Below are positions 20,408 to 31,403 of a DNA stretch of 64,000 nucleotides, in pieces. The DNA comes from Caenorhabditis remanei (Eukaryota > Nematoda > Chromadorea > Rhabditida > Rhabditidae). Both the position numbers and the translations under genes were made by a program. The stretch lies in NCBI RefSeq assembly GCF_010183535.1, contig NC_071330.1, positions 9,033,717-9,097,716 of the forward strand. The letters are read 5' to 3'. Under the pieces are notes generated by a model. It was not told the origin of the DNA and did no database searches. It was given only the letters and a program-made list of their open reading frames with translations. The first letter of the stretch is position 1. Every line of letters begins with the position of its first letter.

Positions 20408-23400
20408 ATGGAGCCGCGGACAGACGGAGCCGAGTGCGGTGTCCAGGTAATTTATATCTTGAGTATTAATTCAAAAAATTTATTTTAGGTGTTCTGCCGT
20501 ATAAGGCCCCTTAATAAGACCGAGGAGAAGAATGCAGATCGATTTCTACCGAAATTCCCTTCAGAGGACAGTATTTCGTTAGGGGTGAGTTATACAAAGG
20601 GGTTGTAGAGGACAATTATGTCAACATGGACGGGAAGCACTGGATGCAGGTGTGTCAATTCTCTCACATGACACATTCATCTCTTTGAAAAGTACACAAG
20701 AAGTGCTTTGAATAACAAAGATGGAAGATTCATTAATTCTTTCAGGGTAAAGTATACGTGTTCGACAAAGTCTTCAAACCGAATACCACCCAGGAACAAG
20801 TATACAAAGGAGCGGCCTATCATATTGTTCAAGATGTTCTTTCTGGATACAACGGAACTGTTTTTGCCTATGGACAAACATCGTCTGGAAAGACACATAC
20901 AATGGAGGTAAACGAGCTTTTTGAGAACGCATAGTGGTAAACTTTTTTAATGAGGTTATTCTCGACATGTACAAAACATACTTTAATTCAAGAAAAGTGT
21001 AAATTAATACACTTTTCCTTGTATTAAAATACATTGTTTTATATGTCGTGAATAACCCGGTAAAAGAACTGAACAAATTAAGTACTCAAACAGTTTTCTG
21101 AATAAGCAGAAATCAAAACTGTTTTTTTTCAGGGAGTAATCGGAGACGGAAATATGTCTGGAATCATTCCACGTATTGTTGCTGATATCTTCAACCATAT
21201 TTATAGTATGGATGAAAACCTCCAATTCCACATCAAAGTGTCTTACTATGAAATTTATAATGAGAAAATACGTGATTTGTTAGACCCCGAAAAGGTTAAT
21301 CTATCAATTCATGAAGACAAAAACCGTGTACCTTACGTGAAAGGAGCCACAGAAAGGTTCGTCGGTGGGCCTGATGAAGTTCTGCAAGCGATTGAAGACG
21401 GAAAATCGAATAGAATGGTAGCAGTGACAAGTAAGAAAACATAAGGGAATGGTATTTATGCTTAACGTTTGTTTACAGACATGAATGAGCATTCTTCTCG
21501 TTCTCATTCAGTATTCTTGATTACTGTCAAGCAAGAACATCAGACCACGAAAAAACAGCTCACTGGAAAACTTTATTTGGTTGATTTGGCTGGTTCCGAG
21601 AAAGTGAGCAAAACTGGAGCTCAAGGAACAGTTTTAGAAGAAGCCAAAAATATCAATAAATCATTGACTGCATTGGGAATCGTTATTTCAGCGTTGGCTG
21701 AAGGGACGGTTAGTTATCTTATTTTTATTATTGTATCGCTTATGACGAGATGCCTTTTTTTTTCAGAAATCTCACGTTCCATATCGTGATTCTAAACTTA
21801 CTCGTATCTTGCAAGAATCACTCGGAGGAAACTCTCGAACCACTGTTATCATTTGTGCATCTCCGTCTCACTTTAACGAAGCTGAAACCAAATCAACACT
21901 TCTCTTCGGTGCGCGGGCGAAAACTATCAAAAATGTCGTACAAATCAACGAAGAACTCACTGCCGAAGAATGGAAACGACGATACGAGAAAGAGAAAGAA
22001 AAGGTCACTAGGTTATCAGCTTTACTTCAGGCAGCTGCTCTTGAACTTTCTCGATGGAGAGGCGGAGAATCTGTGTCAGAAACCGAATGGGTCAATTTGT
22101 CGGAAACTGCTCAAATGGTTGTGTCAGAAGTTTCTGGCGGATCCACTCCTCTAATGGAACGATCTATTGCTCCAGCTCCACCAATGCTCACTTCTACAAC
22201 TGGACCAATTACTGATGAAGAGAAGAAGAAATACGAAGAGGAACGTGTTAAGCTCTATCAGCAACTTGACGAGAAGGATGACGAGATTCAAAAAGTATCT
22301 CAAGAGCTTGAGAAGCTCCGACAGCAAGTTCTTCTCCAAGAAGAAGCTCTCGGAACTATGCGCGAGAACGAGGAGTTGATCAGAGAAGAGAACAACAGAT
22401 TCCAGAAGGAAGCCGAAGACAAGCAACAAGAAGGAAAAGAAATGATGACCGCATTAGAAGAAATCGCTGTCAATTTGGACGTTCGGCAAGCCGAATGCGA
22501 GAAACTGAAGCGTGAATTGGAGGTTGTTCAAGAAGAGAACCAAAGCTTGGAAGATCGAATGAACCAGGCAACCTCTCTTCTCAATGCACATCTCGACGAG
22601 TGTGGACCTAAGATTCGGCATTTCAAAGAAGGAATATACAATGTTATTCGCGAGTTCAACATTGCTGATATTTCTTCTCAAAATGATCAGCTTCCGGATC
22701 ACGATCTTCTGAATCATGTCAGAATCGGAGTCTCTAAACTTTTCTCTGAATACTCTGCCGCAAAGGAAACCAGCACCGCTGCAGAACATGATGCTGAGGC
22801 CAAACTCGCCGCTGATGTAGCTCGTGTTGAATCTGGTCAAGATGCAGGTCGAATGAAGCAATTGTTGGTGAAAGACCAAGCAGCTAAAGAGATCAAACCG
22901 CTCACTGATCGTGTAAATATGGAACTAACAACGTTGAAAAATCTGAAAAAGGAGTTCATGCGAGTCCTCATTGCTCGATGCCAAACCAATCAAGACATCG
23001 AGGGCGAAGATTCTCTCAGCGGTCCTGCTCAGAAGCAACGAATTCAATTCTTGGAAAATAACTTGGATAAGCTAACCAAGGTTCACAAACAAGTAAGTTA
23101 AATAATGTCGTCTTTCCCCCCAGTAATCTATTCAAATTTCAGCTCGTTCGTGATAATGCCGATCTGCGAGTTGAGTTACCGAAGATGGAAGCTCGTCTCC
23201 GCGGTCGTGAAGATCGTATCAAGATGCTCGAGACAGCACTTCGTGATTCAAAACAACGCAGTCAAGCTGAAAGAAAGAAGTACCAACAAGAAGTTGAAAG
23301 AATTAAGGAAGCAGTTCGACAACGCAACATGCGCCGAATGAATGCTCCACAAATTGTGAAACCAATTCGTCCAGGACAAGTATACACTTCCCCATCGACT

Positions 23401-23736
23401 GGTATGCCTCAAGGATCAGGCCCCAACGGCCCGAACGGTGTGTTTAATACGGAGCTACCGCCATCATTTACTTCAAAAATGACAATTTCACAACTGATTG
23501 CTGAGATTTGAGTGTAGCAAATGCGATTAAGTGTGTCTGTCTCTAGATTTCTCAATTAGCTACTAATGGGGCTCGAATGTATTATTGATGGTGAACTCTG
23601 AAAATTGAGTGTGAAAATTGAGTGTCTGAGATGCGTGAAATTCCTCACTTCTTCTTCTTCTTTTCTCCCTCTTTCTATTTTCAAGAAGATAACACTCGTC
23701 CGTTCTTTCTTAACAAAACAATGTTTTTCAGCGTGA
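20408..23736 (+). CDS. unc-116: UNC-116, kinesin-1 heavy chain
   Basis: Plus-end-directed microtubule motor for axonal and other cargo, working with kinesin light chains and UNC-76/JIP-type adaptors. The motor domain (residues 1 to about 335) shows the P-loop GQTSSGKT, switch I SSRSH, switch II DLAGSEK and the neck [15 protein letters not shown] long coiled-coil stalk follows, then the tail. Exons are 20408-20446, 20489-20584, 20746-20907, 21133-21430, 21479-21708, 21767-23092 and 23143-23437, plus, in my model, a terminal exon of only five coding bases at 23732-23736 giving Ala-stop. This yields 816 residues ending PNGPNA, very close to C. elegans (about 815, ending NGSNA as I recall). If the last donor (GTGTGT) is not used, the frame runs on to 23511 and adds a different tail of 25 residues. 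The protein is otherwise almost invariant. A poly(A) signal lies near 24299. Confidence 0.96.
20954..21057. repeat. Foldback repeat in unc-116 intron 3
   Basis: Arms GGTTATTCTCGACATG... (20954-21000) and ...CATTGTTTTATATGTCGTGAATAACC (21008-21057, only its ends given here) are inverted with about 80 percent identity and a loop of about seven bases. RNA from this intron would form a hairpin of about 100 nt. It may be a small MITE; no target duplication is clear. Confidence 0.6.
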
Positions 23737-24634
23737 TTCGTTCTCTCCAACTGTTCGTCCATCATGTCTTCGCGAAATTCGAAACGATTGCTTTGAGGAC
23801 TATATAATTAAAAAAACTTCCTTTCCCTCTGTTTCTCTGGCTTTGTGATATTTTTCAAAGGGCTTTGTTATAAATTAGTCTAGTAACTTATACAATTTCA
23901 TGCGGCTCTCGGAAGTTTAGTGAATATCTTGATTTGGTTGGTTGTGTTAACTATTTCTCCCCTTTATTGCTCCCTTTTCATGTAGATTACAAACCAAATA
24001 ATATTCAAATACTGCAAGTATTTATAGCTTCCTTTCTACCAATTGCCTTTTTCTCTAATAACCTGTTTATTTTCCATTTTCTTGTTTCAGTTTTACTAAT
24101 CTGACACGAGGTTTTGTCTGGTTTACTCGTTTATTTTCTCCACGTGCTCTTTTTGCATGCGTGTGAGTGCCTGTAAGTTTAATTGCTTTGCTTCTTTAAA
24201 AAAATTCTCCTTATTTCGCACAATTCGCTCCCACTCCCGCACATCCCAATCGCGTAATTTTTTTCTTTTGCTTTCTCAGTAAAATGTTATTGTTATTAAA
24301 TAAACGATTTGCTGTTCTTCTTACACTTTACAGAATGAAAACTTAACGATAATGATAACCAAACAATGCATGAGCTTAACAGAGATTTCAAATTAGGTTA
24401 CTGTAATTAAATATTTATTGATCGAATTGTTATTTTTGGACCAATTGACTGTTGTCGAACAATCAACGCTTACTGTTGATTTATAGTTTGTATAAAGATG
24501 TTTTCTTTCATTTCACAGAATATCCTGAAATGTCTATTCGAAGGTTTCTGAATACCGTTCTATTTCTTTGTTACTCGTGTGAAAAATTGCAACTTTTTAT
24601 GATTATTAAGGTTAAAAAATCATAATTCTGAAAA
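23737..24634 (+). other. unc-116 3' UTR and spacer
   Basis: T-rich sequence with an AATAAA at 24299-24304 that could end the unc-116 message. The remaining 330 bp precede the ATP synthase epsilon gene, whose outron and promoter must lie here. I see no coding feature. Confidence 0.5.
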
Positions 24635-24843
24635 ATGGTCGCCTGGAGAGCCGCTGGTCTTAACTATGTTCGCTACTCGCAGATCGCTGCTCAGGTCACT
24701 CGTCTCTGCACCAAGGTTTGTTGTTTCAGTATCAACTCTTAAATTTGTTTTTTTCTCAGGGAGGAGCCGCGGCGAAGAAGAGTCCAGCCACATTGAAGAC
24801 CTCCACCTGGGAAAACGGAAAACTTGCAACCAAATCCCAATAA
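24635..24843 (+). CDS. Mitochondrial ATP synthase (F1) epsilon subunit
   Basis: Two exons (24635-24715, 24760-24843) encode 54 residues, the normal size for this subunit. The N-terminus MVAWRAAGLNYVRYSQIAAQ is the family signature (mammalian ATP5F1E has VAYWRQAGLSYIRYSQICA). The subunit sits in the central stalk of F1 with gamma and delta on the matrix side and is needed for stable assembly of the rotor. The C. elegans counterpart is R05D3.6, a paralogue of hpo-18. It is too small to have been split further, and all expected residues are present. Confidence 0.93.
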
Positions 24844-25115
24844 AATTCTTCGAAAGAAAAAAAAGCAGATGTTTTATGTAGAATTCTTCAAACCATCCGA
24901 TGCAATATGTTTTTTTTTCAATTTGTGCAATAATACATTTTTAGTTTGGTTTTTCTTCTTTTTCAAAGTTCCACATAATAGAAAAATGTTATAGAACTAC
25001 AGAGGAAAACTACAAGTTGTGGGATTACGGTAGCTACCATTTTCATCGTTGAAAATCTCTCTGCGTTCAGAAAAGTTTATTCGTTATAGAACCAAAATTC
25101 AAAAAAAAAAAAACT

Positions 25116-25804
25116 TTATTTGCATTCTTTGTGAACAAAAAAAACGACATTGAAGAATATTCCAAGAGAAATAACTGCAGATGCCACACACAACCAGGCC
25201 GAATAGCCAAGCTGAAAATCAAGAATATTCTATGATCCGATTGTTGAATAATTGAAAAAAAAACTAAGAATAAATTCACAGCTTACGGTGTAACTGTCCG
25301 AACTATTACTAGCTTTCGATATATTGACACCGATCAAAATGAGAGCAAGTACGGTGAAACAGACGATCATTCCAGATGCATTCGTTATCAAACTGAACCA
25401 TTTTTTAACACTTCGAGAATATCCTTTTCTGTGTACTATCAAACTGAAACGAAATATTATTTTTTGTTTGGAATAATATTTCGAAACACTCACAGCGAAT
25501 AAGTATATATCAGAATCATAAAAATGTAGAGAACAAATGATAAGTACATTGAAACAGTGGCGGCGAGGAACCAGAGTGGTGCATACTGAACATTTAATAT
25601 TTTGAGAAAGAATCATTTGAATCTGAGAGTAATTGGAAACAGGCAAGAATAAGAAACAACTGGTCAAACCCGATTGTATGGAACAATTCTAGATGTAAAT
25701 CCAAATGAATCCACGATCCAACACGGTGTGAAGACTCCAATTGCATTTAATACGAAGGCAAAAACTATCAGAATTCCAAGAATGAATAACTTCTGATCAA
25801 TCAT
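25116..25804 (-). CDS. Small four-TM, claudin-like membrane protein
   Basis: Four exons (25804-25670, 25585-25494, 25443-25287, 25211-25116) encode 159 residues. Four hydrophobic segments are seen (about 7-27, 47-75, 92-113, 127-150), and the first extracellular loop carries FTPCWIV, reminiscent of the W...C-W motif of claudin/PMP22-type nematode CLC-like proteins. A basic cytoplasmic stretch RKGYSRSVKKW follows TM2. Function is unknown; membrane organisation or channel regulation is only a family-based guess. It is tail-to-tail with ATP synthase epsilon, with about 270 bp between stop codons. Confidence 0.75.
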
Positions 25805-27320
25805 TTTCAGTACGCTCAGCACTCATTCAGAGATACTTTTCGTTCAGGCTCTTATCAGAAACAAGTTTGTCGTCAAACGTGGTCAATGAGGTCATTTGAT
25901 GATAATTTGAAATCATTGGAGGGTGGGAAAAGGTGAATCATTTTTTTCAGATTTCCAGTTTTCTTCATTTCAACAAATTATGAAAAGAGTTTCATTTTTT
26001 TAGTCAGAATCATTGAAATTAAAACGCTGGAAACAAGAACAAGACAACTAAAAGCACGAAAAAAGCTTATAGAACTTTTTTAAATTACTGCTCGAACTAG
26101 GGCTGTCGCTGTACTTCGATCTAACAAGATTTTCGTGTGTGCAATTCCTGCATAATACCGTTATCATCTAGTTTCAGCTTTTTTTCATTAGCAGGGTTAC
26201 TGTAGTTCTTCATTGAACCTTTTTTTAACTGTTTATTGGTGAGAAGAGAAAAGTTAAAACCAGTGTGTTTCACTTCGTAAACTTCACAATTGTTTCACTT
26301 TATTCCGTTTCGAATAATACGCATTCTCAATAGTCATTTGAGTTAATGATAAGATGTTTGTCAACTATAATCAAATGATGAAAATTCACTCTAGTATCAA
26401 AAGTTCAGTGAGAAGAGGCAAAAGTATGCATTTTCTCGGTTATGTGTTTTATGATGGGAATAGTTTGATGTTCCATTTATTCCAATGTAATGGATGATTC
26501 AGTTTAATCACCGTTCGGTTGCTGCAATCACAGTAAAACTACAGTAATCTAGTGACTGACTAGTGAGAAGTAAGCACTTGATTTTTCTACATCAAAAATA
26601 GTAATAGAAATGACGGGGAAATGTAATTGCTTTGTTTCTGCGTCTGTTATTTTGATTTTTGCTGTACCGCCAACCTTCTATGTCTCTTTTACAAGCTTTC
26701 GAAACATACTCACCAGAGCTGTGCGGAATTCCTTCTTCCTTTTCAAAAAATTTATTCTTTCTTCCTTCTTCCTTTTTGAAAATGTTCGTTCCTTCTTCCT
26801 TTTTAGAAATGTTATTCCTTCTTCCGACTTCCTTTTTTGAAAATTTTACTTCCGCACAGCTCTGATACTCACATTGAAATATGAATATCAATAAGTTTTT
26901 GTTTCTCATTTTAATTCTGCAGTTTTCAGGGAGTTAGTAACTTTTGAATTTATGTTTATTCGTAGATTCCAAAATTTCTTATTATTATTTGAAAAGAAGC
27001 ATCTGCAGCTGCAGTTGCCACAGAATGTGAGTGTAGAAGCAATAGTTCATTTGAAAAACAGAAGAAAGCGATAAACCGGAAACATTACAGACAGATTTCA
27101 AAATAGTTCCTAACACCATCAATGCGTGAAAAACAGTTCTGAAAATATTTGAAACGGAGAGAAAAGAAGGAGATTTTCACAGAAAACCCCAAAATTAAAG
27201 TAGGCAACCCGTGACCGATTTTTACGTAAACAGGAACATAGAAAAATGGAAATAATTATGAATATGGTACACAATTGATATCTAAATCGAAAAATAAAGA
27301 GAATCACAGTAAAATGCTAT
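25805..27320. other. Spacer at the junction of two syntenic blocks
   Basis: AT-rich, non-coding DNA between the claudin-like gene and the 3' end of zyg-8. It contains the hAT MITE at 26706-26872 and small ACTGTAG-type repeats near 26530. Short open frames here have no splice or family support. Confidence 0.55.
26706..26872. mobile_element. hAT-superfamily MITE with exact 8-bp target duplication
   Basis: Perfect 15-bp terminal inverted repeats CAGAGCTGTGCGGAA (26714-26728) and its complement (26850-26864) are flanked by identical 8-bp direct repeats ATACTCAC (26706-26713 and 26865-26872). CAG-initial TIRs with an 8-bp duplication define hAT elements. The 121-bp interior is a C/T-rich array of about four degenerate units built on TTCCTTCTTCC and TTTTTGAAAATGTT, with no coding capacity. 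Confidence 0.9.
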
Positions 27321-30300
27321 TCAACATTCCCGTGAAAATGAGAATTCAACACCCGCACTTTCTGACAATTCATCCATTGATGTTCGACGAGACGTGAAGT
27401 ATTCATAAGGCGTTTCCTGTTCTTCTTCTACGACGTGCATTTTGGATTGAACAAAGAGATGAGCCCATTCTTCATATTCCGGATCTACATCGCCAAGATT
27501 CTGTAAAGTAAGATGTGAACATAAACCTAGTACTAATTTCAGTTTCTGTTATGAGGCTGAAAACACTTACCACCATCCACTCATCGCTGAGGAGTTCTCC
27601 TGCCGAGTAACGATGGAATGAATCAGTATGAATGAGACAAAGAATCAAATGACGAACAGACCACGAGACCTAAAAAGAAACAGGTTTCGAAGTGCTCCAT
27701 TTTTAAGAAAGGCTGGTGACTTTTGAAATGAAAACGGGAACTCTGTACACAGTTGTGTTGGTTTCGATTAGTTTCAACTCACATTGTCCCACGATGGTGA
27801 CGGGAAGCTAAATTCTCCACTCATGATTGCACTGAATAAGTCTTGCTCAGATCCATCAGAGCTTTGAAATGGTGGGAATCCAACAAGAACTGCATATAAG
27901 ATTACACCAGCAGCCCAAATATCAACTTTGCATCCATATCCTGTTTTATTCAGTACTTCTGGAGCGACATAGGTTGGAGTACCACAAATGGTTGTAAGAA
28001 CTCCATGATCTTTGGGCATCTCAGCCGCTAATCCAAAATCTGCAAGTTTCACGCCAAGCTCCCCGAATTCATCTTTGACAATCTTAAAATGACACAATTA
28101 TTGAATATAGGAACATCATGATTCCGTACCAGCAAGTTCTCCAATTTTACATCTCGATGAACTATTCCCAATTCATGTATATATTCGAGAGCTTGCCCAA
28201 GGCAAGTCATCATCCGGACAGCATCTCGTTCGGGAACACGTCGGACACGTCGAAGGTGTTCAAATAGATCACCCATCTGAAGTGACACGCTGACAATTAA
28301 GACTTTGCAATCGAAACTCACCTCAATTAATTCCAGCGAAAGAAAATAGGAATCATCAACAAACCAGTGGTCATAGAGTTGTACAATAAAGGTATGATCT
28401 ATTTTTTGCAAGATAGATAGTTCCATTTCAATTAAATGTTCCTTTCCGATCACATTTTCTCTTGCAATAACTTTCATCGCTCTATGGTCGTTGTTGATTC
28501 TGAAAAAAAAAACAGAAACATTGAGTATGAGACGAAATCTCGTTCATGATATCGAGCAAATGTCAGAGAGGGGCACTTCGAATTGGAGGCACCTCAAATT
28601 GAGTTTTTACGGTAGCTGTAGTAATTTGATTCACAGTAACTTTGTAAGGCACATATTGCTGTCGGCTATCAAAAAAAAGTGTACTTGACTCAGATTCCTG
28701 TGTCACTGGGAGTTCTGATAAAAAAGCGAGACATTTTGATGGATCTCAACTGATTCTCCTTTTTGGATCTCATAAATTGTTTGAAAACTGACTTATCGAC
28801 AACTTCGTAGACAATCGCTGTATTTCCATCCCCTATTAATCGAATGAGTTGGAACTTTTCATCAAGAGCCGCTGGAAGACGTTGTTGATCCTGCTCCGGA
28901 ATAACACTTCCTGAACGGTCATGTCGAAGAGATTCATTTCGATTTGGCATTGCTGAGCGACGGCTTGTTCTGAAAATACATTATAGCGTTTAGAAGAAAG
29001 AAATAAGCTCGAACCTTCGAATTTTCGATGACGAATTGAATCCAACAGATTTGTATTCTTCAGATGCAACAAGCAAATCGTCTGCGGCCATTTTATCATT
29101 ACCACCATAAGCTACGAAAACATCGTCGTCTCGAAAGAAGTCTTGAAGTGTCAGAACCGGCCTTCCAGAGAGTGCAAAAAGTTTTCGAATGGCTCCTGCA
29201 TCAAGTTTGACAATAGTCGTTAAATCACGTAGAACTTGATCGAATGTTCTGAAATACGGGGTTTAAAAAGAATTTTTCTATCATATTTGTTTGGCATTTA
29301 GATCCGAGAGTACAATAACAACTCGGAAAACTTAAACTAAAATATTTCCCACAATGCTCTTTTTTTCAGTGTTTGAGCTTCTCAAACTAAGTTTCAGCAC
29401 AGGGATGTGCCTATGGAGGCGCTTTGGGCGCTGAAAGATTTCAAAGTGGGCGAAAATGGGACGAGAGAGAGTGTGTAAAATCGAGAGAGTGTGTCTGCGT
29501 CTCTCCATTTCGCACACTCTTTCTCGTCGCATTTTCAAATTTCGGCTGAAAATGCGAGGCGCTCAACGCCACTCGGGCACATACCTGTTTCAGCAGTTTT
29601 TACACTTTGCAAAGTAATATCCTAAAATTGATAAATTTGTTCCCTCAAATCAGTTGTACCCTCGGAATTGAAATCCTATTTATTTTTCGATGCATGCAGA
29701 TACCGTACTTACTTTGCTGTTTTCTGGTTTAACAGATGTCTGCTAATTCTTCTCGGCTTAACTCCATTACGTATTACTTTGATAATCCGTGGTGAAACAA
29801 AACCAGTGTCTTCATTAGCTGGTTCAACCACACTTAATGCCAATTGCTTTGTTTCCAGATGCCGATTATATCGATTCGCTAGCGTTAACCTCCAACTTGG
29901 TTCTGCGGCTTTCGAATAATCGACAGGTTTGAATGCATCAGTACTGGAACAAACGTAACCTCCACCATCTTCGAACTGGTCAACTGAAGTGATTCTTTGT
30001 GTACCGTCTATAGTGAAAATATGACGAATTCCGTGTGGAAGAGCGGATGAGTCACATATTGCAGTCTGAAATCGGATATTTATTAACTAAGAACTAATTT
30101 CTTAGGTACTAACCTTCATCAATTCTTCCATCAGCGGTTGCATGCTTTTTACGCGATCGCATTGTAAAGCGTACTGAATTCCTTTGAAATACTGATCTCC
30201 ATTACGATAAAACCTCAGACGTTTTGCTTTCATTAAATGTGGATAACCAGACGGTCCGATTCGGCATCTTCTCTGCATTTCAGAAACCATGTCTCGTGAT

Positions 30301-31403
30301 TCAAGCTCATCTCCTGAGTTTCCAGCCGCCGTACCTTCAGTTTCCATTGCACAAACAGAAGACGTCATTGACGCCTCTGCAGTGTTTGTGCCGCTGTTCG
30401 GCATACTACCAAATGAAGTCGTCGTTGTAGGGAAAACGTTCTGATGTGTTTGATTCAGATTGAACGTTGATGCACGTGGTGTGGTAAGTTCTTCACTGAT
30501 AACTGTTGTATGATGATTGTTGTGATTGTGGAGGTGTGGATGGTGAATATGTTGATGAAGGTGCTGTTGAGGAAGTTGAGAGAATCTACGTGACGAAGAA
30601 GTTGGCGGTGCAGAACTTGAAGGGCTATTCTTGCGAAAAAGCCCAGGAGACGAGGAAACAATTGCCGAATGTGGACGTGTGGAATGAGGAGGATGAGCTG
30701 GAAATTATTAGATTGTGTAATTCTATCTAACTTATCTTCTCTGTTCTCGAAAAGTTCACTACTTAAAAAGTACAGATAATTTTAATATTAATCATTTGGC
30801 ACAAGTTACTTTATCATAAAAATTCTCCAAATCACTCCTAGAGTAGTGAAAAGGAAGAATGAAGAGAAACTAATAACATATCGAGAATTACGAAGAGGGT
30901 GATTCATAATTTGTCGCCTGTCGTTGACACTCAACTATTCTCACTTTCTTTGTACTAAATTTTCTCGGAAGGCTGTGGTAAAAATGAATTTAGGGGATTC
31001 ATCAAATCTTTTCAATAAAATTACTTGTTTTGAACTGATAGTATAAATCAGGTCCATTTACATTTATCCATTATACATAAAACGTATTTTCAACACTAAA
31101 ACCGCCGACACCATTTACCGGGATAGAGCATCTTGTGCAAGCTTTGAAAACGTGAAAAGCGCAAGCATGTGATAGGTAAAACTAATAAACACAAGATACG
31201 CTATACATGTTGCGTAGGGTAATCTTACGTCGTTTGAATCGAGGAATATTTGAAATTTTTCCTGATGTTGAAACACGTTTCGTAACACGTGGCAACGTAT
31301 TGGATCCGTTTAATATCCCGTTGTTAGATGTTGGTCCCGGTATTTCAGAATGTCCTGAGGCGGCTTGTTCATCAATTTCCCATGTTGATGTTTGCGGCTT
31401 CAT
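27321..31403 (-). CDS. zyg-8: ZYG-8, doublecortin-domain microtubule-associated Ser/Thr kinase
   Basis: Ten exons (31403-31229, 30697-30114, 30065-29713, 29248-29015, 28969-28793, 28499-28322, 28276-28130, 28082-27783, 27669-27571, 27500-27321) encode 808 residues, near the roughly 802 of C. elegans ZYG-8. A Ser/His-rich N-terminus leads to two doublecortin domains (about 213-305, FYRNGD; about 345-425, IIKVIRNGVKPRR). The kinase is at about 482-745: Gly loop IGDGNTAIVYE, lysine in AMKVI, HRDVKLENLL, ADFGLA, GTPTYVAPEVL. It belongs to the DCLK/CaMK group. In C. elegans it promotes microtubule assembly for anaphase spindle positioning and neuronal microtubules. The ATG follows a GTGACAG acceptor by eight bases. 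A possible upstream coding exon at 32008-31951 would join in phase. A hAT MITE lies in the 29249-29712 intron. Confidence 0.93.
29392..29595. mobile_element. hAT-type MITE in a zyg-8 intron
   Basis: Termini CAGGGATGTGCC (from 29400) and GGCACATACCTG (ending 29587) are inverted with one mismatch, and 8-bp direct repeats TTTCAGCA flank them exactly (29392-29399, 29588-29595). Inner arms are also inverted (GGGACGAGAGAGAGTGTG against CACACTCTTTCTCGTCGC). The element is 188 bp, non-coding and relatively GC-rich. Confidence 0.88.

Noticed and set aside
20597..20649. A stop-free 17-codon stretch in unc-116 intron 2, in phase and ending before GTGTGT, as a possible cassette exon
   Set aside because: Its upstream intron would be only about 15 nt and the acceptor (ACAAAG) is poor; the known kinesin motor sequence joins directly across it.
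26610..26865. Phe/Ser-rich plus-strand frames and the Lys/Glu minus-strand frame across the MITE
   Set aside because: They are translations of the C/T-rich tandem array inside a transposable element.
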